NCBI RefSeq assembly: GCF_029211185.1
Contig: NZ_JARGDO010000002.1
Location: forward strand, 186,001-250,000
DNA from: Tessaracoccus caeni
GTDB lineage: Bacteria > Actinomycetota > Actinomycetes > Propionibacteriales > Propionibacteriaceae
DNA length: 64,000 nt
Direction: 5' to 3'
Shown: piece by piece, positions 51,673-60,518 of the stretch
How the letters are laid out: every line of letters starts with the position of its first letter
Numbering within the stretch: position 1 is the first letter of the stretch
Notes under the pieces: model-generated
Databases searched by the model: none
What the model saw: the letters and a program-made list of their open reading frames with translations, nothing else
What the model was told of the DNA's origin: nothing
Made by a program: the position numbers and the translations under genes

Positions 51673-51718
51673 TAGAACGAGCCCCTCCCCGCCGGCCGGC
51701 GGGGAGGGGCTCGTTCTA
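51673..51718. terminator. 46-bp perfect palindrome, bidirectional terminator
   Basis: TAGAACGAGCCCCTCCCCGC (start of the arm) continues to a 23-bp arm with an exact complement and no loop gap. It separates the convergent epimerases at 51638 and 51732. Confidence 0.9.
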
Positions 51719-51731
51719 TAGCCTGGTCGGC

Positions 51732-52766
51732 TCAGGAACGCGTGTCGATCCCCTTGAAGGCCACGTACCACTTGGCGAACTCGCGAAGTCCCACCTCGAG
51801 CGGAACCACCGGAGTGAACCCGGTGGCGCCGTGCAGCTTGGTCGCGTCGGCGTAGGTCGCGGGGACGTCACCGGGCGGCAAGGCCTCGACGACCTTGTCG
51901 AAGACCACCTCGGAGCCCACGGCCTCCGTCAAGGACTCCTCCAGCGTTGCGATGAAGTGCGAGAGGGGCTCCGGCCGGCTGCCGCCGATGTTGTAGACCG
52001 TGTGGGGACGGGCACCCTCCGGCGCCTGGTCAATGAGGCGCGTGACGCTCTCGACCACGTCGTCGACGTAGGTGAAGTCGCGCGACGGCTCGGTACCCTC
52101 CTCGAGATCTCGGAAGACACGGATCGAGCGCCCGGCGAAGTAGCCCTCGGTGAAGCTGTAGTACGCCATGTCCGGCCGGCCGTAGGGGCCGTACACGGTG
52201 AAGAAGCGCAGCCCGGTGCTCGGTATTCCGTAGAGGTAGGCGTAGGTGTCGGCCATCAGCTCGTTGGAGCGCTTGGTCGCCGCGTAGAAGGACACGGGAT
52301 GCTCGACCGGGTCGTCCTCGGCGAACGGAACCTTCGTGTTTCCGCCGTAGACGGAGCTCGACGACGCGTACAGGAGATGCCGAACCTGTCCGTAGCGGCA
52401 GGCCTCCAGCACGTTGGCGAAGCCGACGAGGTTGCTGTGCACGTAGGCGCCGGGATTCTCCAGGGAGTAGCGGACCCCGGCCTGTGCGGCCAGATGGACC
52501 ACGACGGCGGGGTTCACCTCGTCGAATACGCGCGTGAGCGCGGCGTGGTCGGCGAGGTCGACCCGGTGAAACACGAACCGCTCATCGGTCTCGAGCAGGG
52601 CAAGACGCGCCTGCTTCAAGCTCGGGTCGTAATAGTCGTTCAGATTGTCGATCCCGATCACGCGGTGCCCCGTGTCGAGAAGCCGCCTGGTGAGGTGGAA
52701 ACCCACAAAGCCCGCCGCGCCGGTGACGAGAATGCTTGGCTTCTCGGTCTCGTTGGCACTGTTCAT
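51732..52766 (-). CDS. UDP-glucuronate 4-epimerase-like SDR
   Basis: 344 residues. GAAGFVGFHLTRRLL, IGIDNLNDYYDPSLKQAR, AAQAGVRYSLENP, SSSSVYGGN, YAATKRSNE and YGPYGRPDMAYYSF are signatures of UDP-GlcA 4-epimerases (LpsL/Cap1J group), which supply UDP-galacturonate. ATG at 52766 is chosen over 52868 because the extension is basic and non-homologous. Last gene on the minus strand of the assembly block; 153 bases without a gene separate it from the flippase. Confidence 0.9.
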   Translation of the reverse strand: MNSANETEKPSILVTGAAGFVGFHLTRRLLDTGHRVIGIDNLNDYYDPSLKQARLALLETDERFVFHRVDLADHAALTRVFDEVNPAVVVHLAAQAGVRYSLENPGAYVHSNLVGFANVLEACRYGQVRHLLYASSSSVYGGNTKVPFAEDDPVEHPVSFYAATKRSNELMADTYAYLYGIPSTGLRFFTVYGPYGRPDMAYYSFTEGYFAGRSIRVFRDLEEGTEPSRDFTYVDDVVESVTRLIDQAPEGARPHTVYNIGGSRPEPLSHFIATLEESLTEAVGSEVVFDKVVEALPPGDVPATYADATKLHGATGFTPVVPLEVGLREFAKWYVAFKGIDTRS

Positions 52767-52919
52767 ATCTGCCTCCAGGTTGGTTGGGCGTGGCCATCTG
52801 TGTGCGCGACAGCGCATGGGCACGCGGCGAAAAGATCGCATCCGGTAGTCGGTGTCAGGTGCCGGCAACGGGTGCTGCCGGCCGGGTTCGGAGTCTTTGG
52901 TCGATGCATCGCTGGCCGG

Positions 52920-54248
52920 CTATTCCTGCGAGGAGCCGGACGACGCAGCCCGCTGGCCCAAGAGATGGTCGGCCAGCAGGAACTGGAGCGCATAGCCCAC
53001 CATCATGGCTCCACCCAGGGCCCAGATAGCGGCCTCAGGCCCCCACTGGAACAGGCTGACCCCGAGGATCGTCACGCAGATCAGGCCGATCCTGAGCACC
53101 GCGAGGACGAGGGCCGCGGCTTGCGCCTCCAGGAGGTCCAGGATGTTCGAGACGGGCTTGAACACGAACCGGGAACATACGCCGAGCGCCACCGCAGCGG
53201 AGATGCTTCCGGCGTAGCTCCAGCGCTCCCCGAAGATCAGGCTGAAGACGGGCTCACCCAGCAGCAGGAGTGCCAGGCAGACGACGACGGCGCCGGCTCC
53301 CAGAACAAGCAGCAGGTGGCGCGCACGTCGCCTGAGGTACGCCGGATCCTTGTCCTTCAAGCGAGCGGCGTCGGAGAAGTAGACGCCGGCGATGGCGTCG
53401 CTCACCACATTGAGTGGCGCCTGGATGACGCCGATCGTGAAGCCGTAGGCGCCGACCAGGCCCGGGGCATACAGGGCGGTCAGGAGCAGGACGGGCAGAG
53501 CCGACGTCAGGTCGCCAAGGTAGCGGCGGACGGTGGTGAAGGTCATGAACCGACGATGGGCCCACAGCGTGGCCTTCAGCTGATCCCACGGCAGCAGGAT
53601 GCTGGAGGTCGCCCCGTCGCCCTCTGCCTTCGGACGCATGCGCGCGAGCGAGAGCAGGCCGCCGCCCTGGCCGATCATGCGCGCGAGGATCAGGCCAAGA
53701 GGACGGATCGAGGCCAGCCCGAGCGCAAGGCTGAGCGCCACCTGGGTCAGCGGACGGGTGACCTTCAGCCGCGCGATGGAACCGAAGTCCCTGCGCCGGT
53801 AGGCCCAGTGCGTCCAGATGGAAAGAACGCCGACGAGGAAGAATCCCACCGGAACCAGCCATTGGTACGGCAGCATCGCCTCCATATCCAGCCACCGAAG
53901 GATGGGGCTTCCCCCCACGAGGGTGACGCCGAGCAGGACGACCGTGCTCACCCCCAGCAGCACCCACGACGCGCTGTAGGCGCGCCATGCGTCCTCTTCG
54001 GTCTTCGCCGCGGGGATGCCCATCTCGACGTTGAAGGTGCCGAGCAGGCTGACCATGAGCAGCAGTGACGTGTACATCGCCAGGGTCGCGTAGTCATCTG
54101 GACTGTAGATCCTGCTCAGCAGGGGCGTCGTGAGAAGCACGACCAGCTGACCCAAGGCCGATCCCCGGAAGAGGACGAGAACCCCTCTCCAGAACGAGGA
54201 CTTCTTTACACGTGCGATGGCGCCACTGAGATTTTGCCGCAATCCCAT
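52920..54248 (-). CDS. Oligosaccharide flippase (Wzx-like)
   Basis: 442 residues with about 12 helices. The N-terminus SFWRGVLVLFRGSALGQLVVLL and the region LLSRIYSPDDYATLAMYTSLL are typical of polysaccharide exporters of the MOP superfamily. It turns the lipid-linked repeat unit across the membrane. The start ATG overlaps the preceding stop by one base (TAATG). Confidence 0.87.
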   Translation of the reverse strand: MGLRQNLSGAIARVKKSSFWRGVLVLFRGSALGQLVVLLTTPLLSRIYSPDDYATLAMYTSLLLMVSLLGTFNVEMGIPAAKTEEDAWRAYSASWVLLGVSTVVLLGVTLVGGSPILRWLDMEAMLPYQWLVPVGFFLVGVLSIWTHWAYRRRDFGSIARLKVTRPLTQVALSLALGLASIRPLGLILARMIGQGGGLLSLARMRPKAEGDGATSSILLPWDQLKATLWAHRRFMTFTTVRRYLGDLTSALPVLLLTALYAPGLVGAYGFTIGVIQAPLNVVSDAIAGVYFSDAARLKDKDPAYLRRRARHLLLVLGAGAVVVCLALLLLGEPVFSLIFGERWSYAGSISAAVALGVCSRFVFKPVSNILDLLEAQAAALVLAVLRIGLICVTILGVSLFQWGPEAAIWALGGAMMVGYALQFLLADHLLGQRAASSGSSQE

Positions 54249-55393
54249 TACGAGGTCTTGCCTCGCGTCCCCGCGCGCTCGAAGAAGTAGCGCACATGCG
54301 GATCGGCGGAGAAGTCCTGGCCGACTCGCTCAGCGGCCACCCGTCCCATCTTCTCGACCTGCGCTGGATCCTTGAGAATGCGGGCAAGCACATCGCGAAG
54401 ATTCGCGTCGAAGTCGCCGGCATCGAACACGTAGCCGGTGACACCGACGCGGATGTAGCTCGCCGTGCCGTTGTCGGAGGAACACACAGGCATCACGCCT
54501 TGGGCCATCGCCTCGAGCTGCGAGCACGACGCCGGCTCCCCGACCGACGTCATGAGCAGCACGTCGTGGTCGAGGTAGAGCTGCGTCATCTCGTGGTGCG
54601 GAACGGGACCCGACACGCGGATCTCCATCGCATCGGACTCGGCAGCCAGGGCCTGAACCTCCTGGTAGACGGAATCGTCGAGGAAGCTCCCCACGACGGT
54701 CACCGAGACAGGATGCCCGTCGGCCACGCTCTTCAGAGCCCGGATCGTCTCCGGGATCATCTTGCGCGACACGTACTTGCCCACGATCAGGAAGTTGGTT
54801 CGGCCACCTCGGCGGTACTCGCGCGCCACTGCCTCAGGATTCGACTCGACGACGAAGGGCAGATAGCGCCACCGCTGCCCCAGCATGAAGGTGTTCCGGT
54901 CGCGCACCTGCGGCCCGGCCACCTCGCCCGGCCTCGTGACCCGCTCGATGGGAGTGATGACATCGCGCCCGAAGCAGCGGTACCAGAGCCTCTTGAGAAG
55001 ACGTTCGGGCTTGGCGTACAGCGGCCGCTGCACATGAGCGACCAGCGGCACCCGGATCAGCCTGGCGAAAAGCGAGAGGAGGAGCGCGGCGAACCGGAAC
55101 CCCTTGATGACGACGACGTCCGGCCGAGAGACGAGGAGCGTCCGGTAGGCGGAGAGCGGAAACAGCCCCCACTTCAGCTCGGCGGAGTCCGTGTCGAGCG
55201 GTATCAGGCTGCGCGCGAAGCCCAGCACCTCCGGCACGACCACATCGTGATCCTCCGAGTACTTGGAGGTGTTCACCAAGTAGCGAACCTCAGCCCCAGC
55301 CTCGACCAATGCCTGAACCAGGCCCTTCTCGTTCGTGTGGAAGCGGTACGAGAAGAACATGACGCGAGGACGACGGCTAGCGTTTTTGTCCAC
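54248..55393 (-). CDS. GT4-type glycosyltransferase
   Basis: 381 residues, GT-B fold. FFSYRFHTNEKGLVQALVEAG is the acceptor-side start; FLIVGKYVSRKMIPETIRAL and the C-terminal SVGEPASCSQLEAMAQGVMPV (E-x7-E region) are GT4 donor-site features. It adds one sugar to the lipid-linked unit in the cytoplasm. GTG start lies 17 bases inside the polymerase gene. Confidence 0.87.
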   Translation of the reverse strand: MDKNASRRPRVMFFSYRFHTNEKGLVQALVEAGAEVRYLVNTSKYSEDHDVVVPEVLGFARSLIPLDTDSAELKWGLFPLSAYRTLLVSRPDVVVIKGFRFAALLLSLFARLIRVPLVAHVQRPLYAKPERLLKRLWYRCFGRDVITPIERVTRPGEVAGPQVRDRNTFMLGQRWRYLPFVVESNPEAVAREYRRGGRTNFLIVGKYVSRKMIPETIRALKSVADGHPVSVTVVGSFLDDSVYQEVQALAAESDAMEIRVSGPVPHHEMTQLYLDHDVLLMTSVGEPASCSQLEAMAQGVMPVCSSDNGTASYIRVGVTGYVFDAGDFDANLRDVLARILKDPAQVEKMGRVAAERVGQDFSADPHVRYFFERAGTRGKTS

Positions 55394-56879
55394 GATTGAT
55401 AAAACCTCTCAAAATAAAGTACATCGGCAAGATGATGTAGCCGATGTCTCGAATCGATCCGAGGATCTCGCGACGGGGCAACGTCAGGTTGAGCACCAGG
55501 AAGACCACCGGAACGGCGACCACCCAGGAGAAGCCCTCTCCTCGAACCCTGGGGCACATGAATCGACCCACGATGTATCCCAGGATCGGCATCGCGATCA
55601 GCGGGCCCATCATGCCGAAGTTGATGTAGGCCTCGGCCGGGATCGAATAGCCGGGTCCGTAGGACAGGCTGAGCGAGTCTTGCAGCCAGACGCCGAGCCG
55701 AGCATGCTGATTGGGGATCTGCTGGTAGGGAATGACGGCGGTGACGGCGGCCAGATACGTCATGCCCGAACGGAAGGGGTAGTCGTCGGGAACGAGCCGC
55801 ATCGTCTCGATCAGCGGATACATGCTGTACCCCAGGATGCTGACCGAGTCGGTGATGCTCTGCACGATGCCTTCGGACACGACCGAGGTCCACAGATCGT
55901 TCACCGAGAGGAAGCCTTCGTTGCGTCCGGCCATGATCGCGGGGTAGATGGCCAGGAGCGCCAGGACGAGGACGACCAGCAGCATTCGCGGCGGCTTCAC
56001 CTTACCCACGCCGTAGCGGCGAGCGAGCCACAGGAGGATGATGAGCATCGCCGTCGACTCGGTGCGTTCGCCGGCGAGCAGCAGCAGGCTCGAGTAGCCG
56101 ATGACGATGAGGGCGATGAACCAGAAAGGCCCTCGCCGGCGCCGAAGACCGAGCAGCGCGCAGAAGATGCCGGCCTTGAAGACCGACTCGCCCAACAGCG
56201 AGACCTTGAGCTGTGTGGTGGAGGAATAGAGGCTGACGTCGTTGATGCCGGCATATCCGTGAGCCAGCGCCAACGGCACCATCTCCGCAAGATAGTTAAG
56301 GAAGAACGGGGCACCGATGATCATCGCGGCGAAGCCGAATCGCCGAAGAGCAGCCTCGCTTGCGAGCGAGATGTCCTCGTCCTCGCCCTCGGCCGGCAGG
56401 GGCTTGCGGGCCCGCCGCATGGCGATCAGCACACCGGCCACGAGGTACGAGAAGCAGCTCACCGTGTAGACGGAGGCCCGCAGGATGACCTCGTGGGTGA
56501 ATTTGTCCTCGATGACGAATCCCGTCGCCTTCACCCCGAAGAGCGAAAGCATGGTCTGGCCCATCGTGAACAGGAGGAACGAGCACAGGAACAGCGACGG
56601 CGGGTTGACCCACGATTGGCCGGGCTCACGGAAGGCACGCGCGGCGAAAACAAGCAGCACGAGGGCGAACAGTGCGACCATCTTGATCTGCCACTCGAGA
56701 TCTCCCACGCCGCTGTTGATCCCAGTTGCGACGACCTGGAGCACCACGCCGACCGTGAAGAACCCCACGACCGCGAGCGGCGACGGCGAGCTCTTGTACG
56801 CGGGCATCTCCATCGCGGCGGAGCCGGACGGACCTCTCCTCGACGCGTACGAGAGACTCTGACGGTCATTCCCCTTCAC
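55377..56879 (-). CDS. O-antigen/capsule polymerase (Wzy-like)
   Basis: 500 residues, about 12 predicted helices with a long extracellular loop in the last third (GYSMYPLIETMRLVPDDYPFR). The layout fits Wzy proteins, which link flipped repeat units; sequence conservation in this group is low. GTG at 56879 is chosen because GGGAGGAGG lies 8 bases upstream. It overlaps the end of the two-domain glycosyltransferase gene by 14 bases. Confidence 0.8.
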   Translation of the reverse strand: MKGNDRQSLSYASRRGPSGSAAMEMPAYKSSPSPLAVVGFFTVGVVLQVVATGINSGVGDLEWQIKMVALFALVLLVFAARAFREPGQSWVNPPSLFLCSFLLFTMGQTMLSLFGVKATGFVIEDKFTHEVILRASVYTVSCFSYLVAGVLIAMRRARKPLPAEGEDEDISLASEAALRRFGFAAMIIGAPFFLNYLAEMVPLALAHGYAGINDVSLYSSTTQLKVSLLGESVFKAGIFCALLGLRRRRGPFWFIALIVIGYSSLLLLAGERTESTAMLIILLWLARRYGVGKVKPPRMLLVVLVLALLAIYPAIMAGRNEGFLSVNDLWTSVVSEGIVQSITDSVSILGYSMYPLIETMRLVPDDYPFRSGMTYLAAVTAVIPYQQIPNQHARLGVWLQDSLSLSYGPGYSIPAEAYINFGMMGPLIAMPILGYIVGRFMCPRVRGEGFSWVVAVPVVFLVLNLTLPRREILGSIRDIGYIILPMYFILRGFINRGQKR

Positions 56880-59223
56880 CGGCCAGACCTCCTCCCAAGT
56901 CATGGATGGTCAACAAAAGGTTCGCGGCGGTGGAGACGTCGTACCCGGCACCCGCGAGCACCTCGCGAGCTCGAACACTTTTCTCCGCGCGCACCCCTGC
57001 ATCTTGAGGGGCATCCTTCACGGCGCGGGTGATCGCTGCGGTCCAGGGTTCGACGCCCTGCTCGATCGACAGGAACTGAAGCCGCCCCGTGCCGACATCC
57101 ACGTCGCGCGCGACCCTGTCGGAGACCAGGCAGTCCAAGCCGTTGGCTTGCGCCTCGACGACGACGCCGGGAACGCCCTCGTACAACGACGGCACCAGGA
57201 ACAGGTCCAAGGCCGAGAGCACGTCGCGCACGTCGGAGCGCTGCCCGGCCAGCGTGACGCGATCCTCAAGGCCGGCCGCCGCGATCTTCGCTTCCAGGAT
57301 CTCGCGTTGGTCGCCCTGTCCCACGATCACGAGGGAAAGATGAGTCGGAAGCTCACCGGAAGCCATCAAATCGATGAGGAAGGTCTGGTTCTTCACAGGC
57401 CGCAGGTTGCCGATGGTTCCCAGGAGCACTTGTTCCCCGGAGACCCCGAACTCGCTGCGCACGCTCTGCCTTGCAGCCTCGTCGAAAGCGAACGCGTCGA
57501 GTTCGATGGCGTTTGGCAGAATATCGACGGCGCCCTTCTCGACGGCACGCTTGCCGTAGAGATACTCGGCCGCCGCGATACCGCACGCCACTCGCCGAGT
57601 GGTCATGGTGTCGAGAAGACCACGCGAGGCCATCTGGTAGCCCTTCCGCACCACCGACAGATGATCCACGCGGGGTGCGGACCTCGAGTGCGATATCCGC
57701 CGGCCCACCCCTGCGAGGCGTGCGGCGGCCAGCACGAGGCCCGAGTTGAACGCGGTATGCGAGTGCACCGAATGGAACGGCCCATTGTCGCGGAACACCG
57801 CCGCCATTCGGCGGACGAATCGGACGGGGCTCGATGCCATCGGCGGGGGAACGTAGAAGACTCGACCGCCCAGTTCCTTGATCTCGGGGAAATAGTCGTG
57901 CTCACCGGGCTTCATCACCACGAAGTCGAACTGGACGCGGGTCCGGTCGATCTTGCGGTACAGATCCATCGTGCGGGACTCCGCACCCCCGCGCGCCATC
58001 TGCCCGAACACGTGAACGATGCGGCACGGCTCTCCCTCAAGGCACGGCGCGCTGCTCGTGGAGGTGCCCTTCGTCGCAGCGCGGGGGCCCTGCGCCTGCT
58101 CGCCGAACTCGCGCAAGAAATCGGCACGCCGCTGGTCGAGGAGCTCGCGCGAGAAATCCTCGCTGACCTGCAGGCAACGAGCGGAAGCCTCCGGGATGGT
58201 GTTCGCATCGAGGTCGGACAGGATCCGGAAGAGAGCCGCGTCATCACTCGGATCGAAGAGGAACTCCGGCTGGGTGATCTCCGGAATGCCGCCGACCCGC
58301 GAGCCCACCACCACGCACCCACGGGACATGGCCTCGATGGCTGCGCGCGGGAGACCCTCGGTGAGGCTCGGCTGCACGTAGACGTCGACGTCGTCCAGCG
58401 TTCGCAGGACATCGTCGCGCGACAGGCGTCCGTGGAACCGAACGCTGTCTGCGATGCCCAGTTCCTCAGCAAGCGCCTTCAGCGTTCCGCTGTCGCCCTG
58501 CCCGATCAAGTGATAGAGGTAGCGGTCTCCCCGCAACTCGATGAGGCGAGCGAGCGCCTTGAGCACGACCGCCTGGTTCTTGTACGCAACGTCGAGCGGG
58601 CCGATCGTACCCAGCTGGATACGGCCCCCCTCTGCCAGTTCCTGCGCACGTCGCGCCCGGTTCCCCGCGATCTCCTCCGTGTCGATGTCGACCTCGACGT
58701 TGGAACACGCAATGGCGCGGCCGTCAGTCGGGTACCGCTCTTGCAGGTACTGCGTCGTGACGTAGATGACCTGCGACGCGGAGCGCACCACTCGCTTCAT
58801 GAGCGCGTCCATCACCGGCGCAACCCCTGTCCCGACGCGGCTGTGGAGCCGGAAGGCCTCGCGGGCGTCGCCGACGACCTCAGCCAGCACGGGAATACCC
58901 GCGCGAAGAGCCTGCTGGGCGGCGAGGATCCCCGTCACGCTTGGCAGCCGAACCACGACTCCCCTTGCTCCGCGAACCGCCTCGGCGATCCTCCGCGGGC
59001 TGACTCGCGCGGATGCCGAGATGCTCACCTCGGCCGGCACTTCGCTATACCCGGCGTCGGTCTCCCGCATGGGCCGGCATCTGGCGACGACCGACACCGG
59101 ACCCAAGGTCGAGGTGTAGCGGTCGAGGACGAATGATCCACCCGCCGTGTACCACCGTTGCCCATCGGTCAGGAAACGGTGATCGTGGAACAACGCTATG
59201 TTGCCTGGCGCAGGACTATTCAC
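56866..59223 (-). CDS. Two-domain GT4 glycosyltransferase (fusion)
   Basis: 785 residues. Domain 1 (about 1-380) has QLGTIGPLDVAYKNQAVVLKAL and SLTEGLPRAAIEAMSRGCVVV. Domain 2 (about 400-785) has HVFGQMARGGAESRTMDLY, LLGTIGNLRPVKNQTFLIDL and SLYEGVPGVVVEAQANGLDC, resembling EpsF-type transferases. Both keep the E-x7-E donor motif. A linker rich in Ala/Thr/Ser joins them. One polypeptide may add two successive sugars. GTG overlaps the stop of the upstream gene (GTGA). Confidence 0.87.
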   Translation of the reverse strand: MNSPAPGNIALFHDHRFLTDGQRWYTAGGSFVLDRYTSTLGPVSVVARCRPMRETDAGYSEVPAEVSISASARVSPRRIAEAVRGARGVVVRLPSVTGILAAQQALRAGIPVLAEVVGDAREAFRLHSRVGTGVAPVMDALMKRVVRSASQVIYVTTQYLQERYPTDGRAIACSNVEVDIDTEEIAGNRARRAQELAEGGRIQLGTIGPLDVAYKNQAVVLKALARLIELRGDRYLYHLIGQGDSGTLKALAEELGIADSVRFHGRLSRDDVLRTLDDVDVYVQPSLTEGLPRAAIEAMSRGCVVVGSRVGGIPEITQPEFLFDPSDDAALFRILSDLDANTIPEASARCLQVSEDFSRELLDQRRADFLREFGEQAQGPRAATKGTSTSSAPCLEGEPCRIVHVFGQMARGGAESRTMDLYRKIDRTRVQFDFVVMKPGEHDYFPEIKELGGRVFYVPPPMASSPVRFVRRMAAVFRDNGPFHSVHSHTAFNSGLVLAAARLAGVGRRISHSRSAPRVDHLSVVRKGYQMASRGLLDTMTTRRVACGIAAAEYLYGKRAVEKGAVDILPNAIELDAFAFDEAARQSVRSEFGVSGEQVLLGTIGNLRPVKNQTFLIDLMASGELPTHLSLVIVGQGDQREILEAKIAAAGLEDRVTLAGQRSDVRDVLSALDLFLVPSLYEGVPGVVVEAQANGLDCLVSDRVARDVDVGTGRLQFLSIEQGVEPWTAAITRAVKDAPQDAGVRAEKSVRAREVLAGAGYDVSTAANLLLTIHDLGGGLAGEGE

Positions 59224-60443
59224 GGCTGTTCCTTTTCGCTTTCGGTGGACGGACGAGATCCGACCGGGTGCAACCCCGCCTTATCGTAACTGTTCGTCAT
59301 CACAGCGAGGATGCCGCTCCAGATCGCCTCGGGGCGGAAGTCTGCCAGCACTCGCTGATGCCCGCGCTCCCCCATCGTCCGGGCTTCCTCCGGAGCGGCG
59401 TGGAGATCGCGGATCGCATCCGCCAGTCCGCGGTGGTCGTCGATGTCGACGAGCCGTCCTGTCTCGCCATCCAGTACGGCGTCGCCGCATCCCGTCGCCC
59501 TCGTCGCTACGACGGGCAAGCGCATGGCAGCCGCCTCCAGTGCCACGGTCGGGAAACCCTCGCGCCTGCTCGGCAGGCACAGCACGTCCATGGCCAGCAT
59601 CGCCCTCGACACGTCCGCGACGTCGCCGGTCATCGTCACGCGGCGCCCCAGCGCACGCAGCCGGTCTGCCAGTTCCTCGTCCTCGGTTCCCCCGACGATG
59701 AGCAGCTTCGCCTCTTGCGGAAACTCCTCCTCCGAGAGGGCGGCGATGAGTGTGTCCAGGCCCTTGTCGATCGCGATCCGCCCGACGAAGCCCACCACGA
59801 AATCGGTGGGCTCAAAGCCGAATTCGGTTCGCATCTCTTCACGCGTGGCACCACCCGCGCGCTTGACCAGACCCTCGACGTCGATGCCGTTACTGCTGCC
59901 TTCGCCGATCACCCAGCCCTTGCCTGCCGCACCGAGTCCTCGTTTCGCGGCCTCGCGCGCCAGCCCGTGCCCGACGAAGATCACGTCGGTCGCGAACGCG
60001 ATGCTGGCCCTCTCCATGGCCCACAGCAGCTTGTAGAGGGCACCGCTCGTGCTCTCCAGCCTCAGCCCGCGCACCACATAGATCCGCTTAGGAACCCGAA
60101 GGATGGCCGCGGCCATGCCCCCGAGCAGGCCCGCCTTCGGGGTGCTGACGTTGGTCACGTCGGGCTTCACCCGTCGGATCAAGGCGATCCACCGGAAAAG
60201 CGAGCGGAGATCAGCCAACGGAGTCAGGGATCTCGTCATGGGCAGCGCGTGCAGCGTCACCTGCTCGCGTTCCGCCGCCGCCTCTGCCTTGGCATCAGGG
60301 GTGGCGGCCAGCGAAACGTCCCATCCTTGTTCGCGGAACCACCCCAGCTGTCCCCTCAAGAGGGTGAAGGCGCTCTTGCCCACCGTGACTCCGTAGAGCA
60401 CGCTGCGGGCGCGTTCCTCGCCACGACGTGAATCTCGGGTCAC
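59220..60443 (-). CDS. GT4-type glycosyltransferase
   Basis: 407 residues. SAFTLLRGQLGWFREQGWDV, PDVTNVSTPKAGLLGGMAA and CLPSRREGFPTVALEAAAMRLPV are GT4 blocks common in enzymes that add the second sugar to a lipid-linked HexNAc. GTG start with AAAGGGG upstream. It is the first transferase after the initiating enzyme, fitting that order. Confidence 0.87.
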   Translation of the reverse strand: MTRDSRRGEERARSVLYGVTVGKSAFTLLRGQLGWFREQGWDVSLAATPDAKAEAAAEREQVTLHALPMTRSLTPLADLRSLFRWIALIRRVKPDVTNVSTPKAGLLGGMAAAILRVPKRIYVVRGLRLESTSGALYKLLWAMERASIAFATDVIFVGHGLAREAAKRGLGAAGKGWVIGEGSSNGIDVEGLVKRAGGATREEMRTEFGFEPTDFVVGFVGRIAIDKGLDTLIAALSEEEFPQEAKLLIVGGTEDEELADRLRALGRRVTMTGDVADVSRAMLAMDVLCLPSRREGFPTVALEAAAMRLPVVATRATGCGDAVLDGETGRLVDIDDHRGLADAIRDLHAAPEEARTMGERGHQRVLADFRPEAIWSGILAVMTNSYDKAGLHPVGSRPSTESEKEQP

Positions 60444-60518
60444 TTGACGGCCCCTTTCCGGGCGTTCCGTAGGTGGATCGACGGCTTGTTGGTCTGGAAA
60501 AACACTGCTGACTCCCGG

